A DNA stretch of 64,000 bases, taken from the NCBI GenBank assembly GCA_047626155.1, contig JBLHRR010000005.1, positions 35,500-99,499 on the forward strand. Direction: 5' to 3'. The notes beneath the pieces were generated by a model, which worked only from the letters and a program-made list of their open reading frames with translations, did no database searches and was not told where the DNA came from. Both the position numbers and the translations under genes were made by a program. Positions 60,894 through 64,000 of the stretch are shown here, piece by piece (the first letter of the stretch is position 1; each line of letters starts with the position of its first letter). The DNA is from CALGLS01 sp047626155. GTDB lineage: Bacteria > Bacteroidota > Bacteroidia > Chitinophagales > Saprospiraceae.

Positions 60894-61367
60894 TTAATGT
60901 TTGCCGAAATGATTAATGGCAATATGGGAAACCCAGTGTTGGTCTATGTAGCTGAGATTGAGTTTGTGGATGGGGTTACCGAAATGTTCAAAGGAGACAT
61001 TCCCTAATTGTAACGCTGCTCATAAGTCATCATGAAAATTTTGTCTCCCTCGTCAGAAGAAAAACGATCGGTAGCAGTTTGCTCAGGTAATTCTAAACTA
61101 GGAATCAAGTCATAAACTTCTGCTGACTGCAAGTTTCCATTCCACTCATCAACATATGCGTATACTTTCAAAATAAGTTCCTCGCCTTCTATCAGCAAAA
61201 AGAGATGAAGACACTGTAATTGCAGCCTTTAATAAGGACATAAGAAACAGGCCAATCTCCAAATCGGTTATGCTTCATTAGAAGTCATTAAGTAATAATC
61301 CTGAGCTGTCAGGTAAAAAGAAAAGAAAAAGAAGGAAGTGAGTGAGTAGTAGAATTATTTTTTGCAT
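60894..61367 (-). pseudogene. Decayed secreted-protein gene
   Basis: From the ATG at 61365-61367 the minus strand encodes a signal peptide (MQKIILLLTHFLLFLFF), but the protein can only be followed by changing frame several times: LTAQDYYLMTSNEA, then HNRFGDWPVSYVLIKGCNY, then a 64-codon frame EGEELILKVYAYVDEWNG...TYEQRYN, then GNVSFEHFGNPIHKLNLS up to a TAA at 60894-60896. Each piece is protein-like and collinear, with three or more frameshifts and stops in between. I see a recently disabled exported protein of about 150 residues, family unknown. Confidence 0.6.
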
Positions 61368-61476
61368 AATTTTTTATTTTGGTTAATTACAAATAACAAT
61401 TTATCACTATTCTAATTACAAATAGAGTGAGAAGCAACGATCGGCATCTTTCATAAGAGCAACGGTAAGTACTTAA

Positions 61477-61956
61477 TTAATTCAATAAATAGCCATTTAA
61501 TACCTGTTCAACAAACTCTTCCTTCTTCCGCCTCGCCACTGGCACATTAGCTGCATCCACCATCACGACCAGACCTTCTTTCAAGTACTTGGAAATCAGT
61601 TCCGTGTTAATCAGATGAGATTTGTGGGTGCTATAAAAGCCAGATAAATCAACCACTTCCAAAGCCCCCAAATGTTCATCCCCTCTTGTATGGTAACTGA
61701 TGTATGCTTTATTATCAAGGAAATCAATATGTGTTGCACTCAAGGTTTTACCGAATAGTACGAAGGGTGCTACATCAGCGACATGAAGCCAGTATATATC
61801 AGTATCTGCTTCACCAGATGTAAATGGATTGGTGCTTTTCCACCTGACTACATCATTGGAATAGTTCAGTCGATCCTCAATACCGTTAGGATCGGTTTCT
61901 GATAAAAAATAATCGTCCGGAACTTCGGATAGATTTTCACTTACTCGGTTCATCAT
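61477..61956 (-). CDS. Chimeric protein: LVIVD-like repeat joined to a LytTR-type DNA-binding C-terminus
   Basis: 159 residues. Residues about 107-159 (THKSHLINTELISKYLKEG, then DAANVPVARRKKEEFVEQV) match the second half of a LytTR DNA-binding domain. Residues about 55-105 instead resemble an LVIVD repeat of secreted Bacteroidota proteins: YWLHVADVAPFVLFGKTLSA, HIDFLDNKAYISYHT, LGALEVVDLS. There is no receiver domain, no signal peptide, and the first half of LytTR seems replaced. I think a deletion fused two genes; the product may be inactive. An alternative is a diverged but genuine LytTR regulator. The adjacent gene downstream is a pseudogene, which favours decay. Confidence 0.5.
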   Translation of the reverse strand: MMNRVSENLSEVPDDYFLSETDPNGIEDRLNYSNDVVRWKSTNPFTSGEADTDIYWLHVADVAPFVLFGKTLSATHIDFLDNKAYISYHTRGDEHLGALEVVDLSGFYSTHKSHLINTELISKYLKEGLVVMVDAANVPVARRKKEEFVEQVLNGYLLN

Positions 61957-62268
61957 GGGACTTTAAAGGTTAGACGAAGGGTATTAAAAATCGGGGTACA
62001 GGATTTTTTTGGCAAGGATCAGACTAAAAACTAACCTTTTCAGCTGATTAAAGGATATTTTTTTAGTTATGAGCTACTCCAAATAGGGGATGACCTGTAG
62101 TATCTCGCAGGCGACCTATGCTGATAATTTATTCAAAATGAGAATATACTTTCTTCGATTAAGCGGGATTTGTGATCTTTATCACAAACTGTGAATGAAT
62201 ATTTATTGTTATTTGTACTTTAGAACTGGATTTACCATTTGTAGATGCGTTATTTAAAATAAAAACAT
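61957..62268. other. Intergenic region before the YeeE/YedE genes
   Basis: No gene. It carries the CRP-type site at 62169-62188; the rest shows no clear structure. Confidence 0.4.
62169..62188. promoter_or_regulatory. Crp/Fnr-family binding site
   Basis: TTTGTGAT-CTTT-ATCACAAA, 8-bp perfect arms; the core TGTGA-N6-TCACA is the E. coli CRP consensus. It lies 80 bases upstream of the first YeeE/YedE gene, a good activator distance. Confidence 0.7.
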
Positions 62269-62856
62269 ATGAATATAATCGAAATTATCAGCCAGCCCTG
62301 GCACTGGTCCATCTCCGGATTTATGATTGCCGTAGTCATGTTTCTGCTCATTTATCTGGGACAACGTTTCGGCATTTCTTCTTCTTTTCAAGCGCTTTGT
62401 GCTATTGGCGGAGCAGGTAAGAAAATCGAGTATTTCAATTACGATTGGAAAAAGCAGGACTGGCTATTAACCTTCGTATTAGGAGGAATCATCGGAGGAG
62501 CTATCGGGATTAGTTTGTTGGGAAGTCTGGAGCCTGTACAAATATCTGCCGCTACGACCACTGACTTAGAAGCGATTGGAATACAGGTACCTAAAAACAT
62601 TTCAGAAGGAAGGGGTTTTCTTCCTCAGGAGTTATTCAATTTCGACGCCCTCCTTTCTCTTAAAGGGATATTACTAATGGTAGTCGGTGGGTTCCTTATA
62701 GGCTTCGGAACACGCTATGCAGGAGGCTGTACTTCTGGGCACGCCATTTCTGGTTTATCCAATTTACAATTGCCATCATTGGTTGCAGTAATTGGGTTTT
62801 TCATCGGAGGCTTATTTAGCACTTTTGTGTTGCTGCCTTTTATTATGGGATTATAA
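62269..62856 (+). CDS. YeeE/YedE-family sulfur transporter subunit, first half
   Basis: 195 residues with about five membrane helices. It contains GTRYAGGCTSGHAISGL, the family motif with a conserved Cys at about residue 155 that relays sulfur compounds in thiosulfate transporters such as TsuA. The second gene follows after 19 bases and supplies the other half (GACPGPLY). Together they likely import thiosulfate or a related reduced sulfur species. Position behind a Crp-type site suggests control by a Crp/Fnr regulator. Confidence 0.9.
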   Translation: MNIIEIISQPWHWSISGFMIAVVMFLLIYLGQRFGISSSFQALCAIGGAGKKIEYFNYDWKKQDWLLTFVLGGIIGGAIGISLLGSLEPVQISAATTTDLEAIGIQVPKNISEGRGFLPQELFNFDALLSLKGILLMVVGGFLIGFGTRYAGGCTSGHAISGLSNLQLPSLVAVIGFFIGGLFSTFVLLPFIMGL

Positions 62857-62875
62857 ATAAAAACAAATTAAAAAC

Positions 62876-63289
62876 ATGCGTTTATTAAAATTTCTCCTCG
62901 TTGGTATTCTCTTCGGTATTGTAATGACAAAATCAGAAGCTGTCTCTTGGTTTCGTATTCAGGAAATGTTTCGTTTTCAAAGTTTCCACATGTATGGCAT
63001 CATCGGTGTCGCAGTTGTGGTGGGAGCTATTATGCACTATTTGATCAAATCAGGGAACATGAAAAATGTTTTTGGTGAAACGATTTTCTTTAAGGATAAA
63101 CCAAAGACTTACAAAGCCAGCATTATTGGTGGTACCTTCTTTGGAGTAGGTTGGGCCTTGACGGGTGCCTGCCCTGGACCATTATATACCTTACTTGGAC
63201 AGGGTAACTTAATTATTCTTGTTGTGATAGGAAGTGCATTGTTAGGTTCTTTGGCCTATGGTGCTTTACGCTCTAAGTTGCCGCATTAA
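62876..63289 (+). CDS. YeeE/YedE-family sulfur transporter subunit, second half
   Basis: 137 residues with about four membrane helices. The motif WALTGACPGPLYTLLGQG carries the second conserved Cys. This small form (DUF6691-type) always accompanies a partner like the gene before it. No rhodanese or persulfide dioxygenase gene is visible in the window after it. Confidence 0.9.
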   Translation: MRLLKFLLVGILFGIVMTKSEAVSWFRIQEMFRFQSFHMYGIIGVAVVVGAIMHYLIKSGNMKNVFGETIFFKDKPKTYKASIIGGTFFGVGWALTGACPGPLYTLLGQGNLIILVVIGSALLGSLAYGALRSKLPH

Positions 63290-63450
63290 GGGGTGCTTAG
63301 GGACAGACTTTAGTCTAAATAGTCTCATAGGGGGGGGTAGGCTCAGAAGGAACAATCAGGAAGGATCAAGGAACAATAGAGTAATTTATTCGTATGTTGT
63401 GTTACATTTATTAATACGGAATCCCATATTATCTCTAAGTAAAGTGCCAA

Positions 63451-64000
63451 ATGTTAGATCGCTTCTTTAAACCAACCAACGCAACGACACTCTCCCTATT
63501 CCGAATCCTTTTTGGAGCTCTTATGCTCTATCAGCTGATTTATTATTTCCGTTTGGATTATACCTTCCAGTTCATGGCAGGGCCTGAATTTTTATTTTCC
63601 TATCCTTATTCTTCTTTTTTCGTGACACTCCCGGAAGGAGTATTGAAAGGAATCCATTTCGGATTGATTCTCTCGACGGTCATGATTATTTTCGGTTGGT
63701 TTTATAGGGCTGCCATGATTTTCTTTTTTCTGGGCATCACCTATTTTTCTTTTATTGATAAAACACTTTATAATAATCATCTGTACTTGTTGTCCTTAAT
63801 AAGCTTGGTGATGATCTTCATGGAGGCGGATGCGAAGTACAGCGTCCAATCGAAAAATAAAGATACCGTACCGATATGGAATGTCTGGCTACTGCAATTT
63901 CTACTCGTCTTAGTTTATAGCTATGGAGCCTTGGCTAAGCTGAGTCCGGATTGGCTCAATGGAAATATCCCGGCGGTGATGATTGAAGAGGGGAATGTCG
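63451..64000 (+). CDS. Vitamin-K-dependent gamma-carboxylase-like (HTTM) membrane protein, N-terminal part
   Basis: The ATG at 63451 opens a frame that runs off the window (183 codons). About five membrane helices are seen. The segment DKTLYNNHLYLLSLISLV and then VPIWNVWLLQFLLVLVYSYG and LAKLSPDWLNG follow closely the human GGCX pattern (NNHSYLYGL, VPLWNYAVLR, VKKLDADWVEG). Lys163 in LAKLSPDW aligns with the Lys pair that includes the catalytic base of GGCX. Bacterial HTTM proteins are widespread, but their substrate is mostly unknown. It is downstream of the sulfur-transport genes by 161 bases in the same direction. Confidence 0.85.
   Translation, partial: MLDRFFKPTNATTLSLFRILFGALMLYQLIYYFRLDYTFQFMAGPEFLFSYPYSSFFVTLPEGVLKGIHFGLILSTVMIIFGWFYRAAMIFFFLGITYFSFIDKTLYNNHLYLLSLISLVMIFMEADAKYSVQSKNKDTVPIWNVWLLQFLLVLVYSYGALAKLSPDWLNGNIPAVMIEEGNV

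Overview
The window looks like chromosomal DNA of a Bacteroidota bacterium, most likely of the Saprospiria/Lewinella type. The reasons are: secreted proteins built for the type IX secretion system (a propeller, Cys-rich repeats, a SprB-like repeat and a C-terminal sorting-type domain at 20234-22912); a TonB receptor with an N-terminal carboxypeptidase-regulatory-like domain; a DksA-like protein that has lost most zinc-finger cysteines; an EF-G2-type elongation factor paralogue; upstream boxes of the Bacteroidota form TAnnTTTG; and few Shine-Dalgarno sequences. The DNA is AT-rich and intergenic spaces are full of hairpins and short repeats. I saw no rRNA, tRNA, CRISPR array, transposase or phage genes.

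Layout. 1-12 kb: the start of a secreted protein, an EF-G paralogue with a Ser where the catalytic His belongs, a sorbosone-dehydrogenase-like lipoprotein, a dipeptidyl-peptidase-IV-like protease, a DksA-like protein, a lipoprotein, and an ECF sigma factor translationally coupled to a protein with one inner-membrane helix and a C-terminal beta-barrel. 12-26 kb: mainly envelope and peptidoglycan genes (PBP4-type carboxypeptidase, LD-carboxypeptidase, a GH73-like protein, an SH3 protein), with an S24 repressor, a second S9 peptidase and the large T9SS protein. 26-36 kb: housekeeping genes (dprA, alkaline phosphatase, lipA, upp, mnmE) among small secreted proteins. 36-40 kb: a metal-uptake locus, in which a TonB receptor plus thioredoxin lipoprotein is divergent from a DtxR/MntR-type repressor, with candidate operators between them. 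41-51 kb: a long minus-strand redox block: Crp/Fnr regulator, Na+/H+ antiporter, a Rieske domain fused to a ThDP enzyme, a Rieske domain fused to a glutamate-synthase-like FMN domain, a zinc-ribbon protein, a broken MscS channel, a mercuric-reductase-like flavoprotein, a TIGR04283-like glycosyltransferase, OsmC and a quinol-monooxygenase-like protein. 51-58 kb: a complete TetR-TolC-HlyD-ABC-ABC-ABC2-ABC2 efflux operon of YbhGFSR type, with the same 18-bp candidate operator before tetR and before tolC. 58-64 kb: a MATE transporter, a two-repeat lipoprotein, a decayed secreted gene, a chimeric LVIVD/LytTR protein, a two-gene YeeE/YedE sulfur-transport module behind a perfect CRP-type palindrome, and the start of a vitamin-K-dependent gamma-carboxylase-like (HTTM) protein.

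The most unusual items are: two neighbouring enzymes of different families that each carry an N-terminal Rieske domain (45-49 kb); a four-copy palindromic repeat of about 125 bp whose inner stem keeps pairing through compensatory and wobble changes; a TIR-bearing MITE-like repeat of about 168 bp in two copies; and a set of proteins with key catalytic residues replaced (EF-G2-like, GH73-like). All function calls are from reading the sequence and knowledge of the families. No database search was run.
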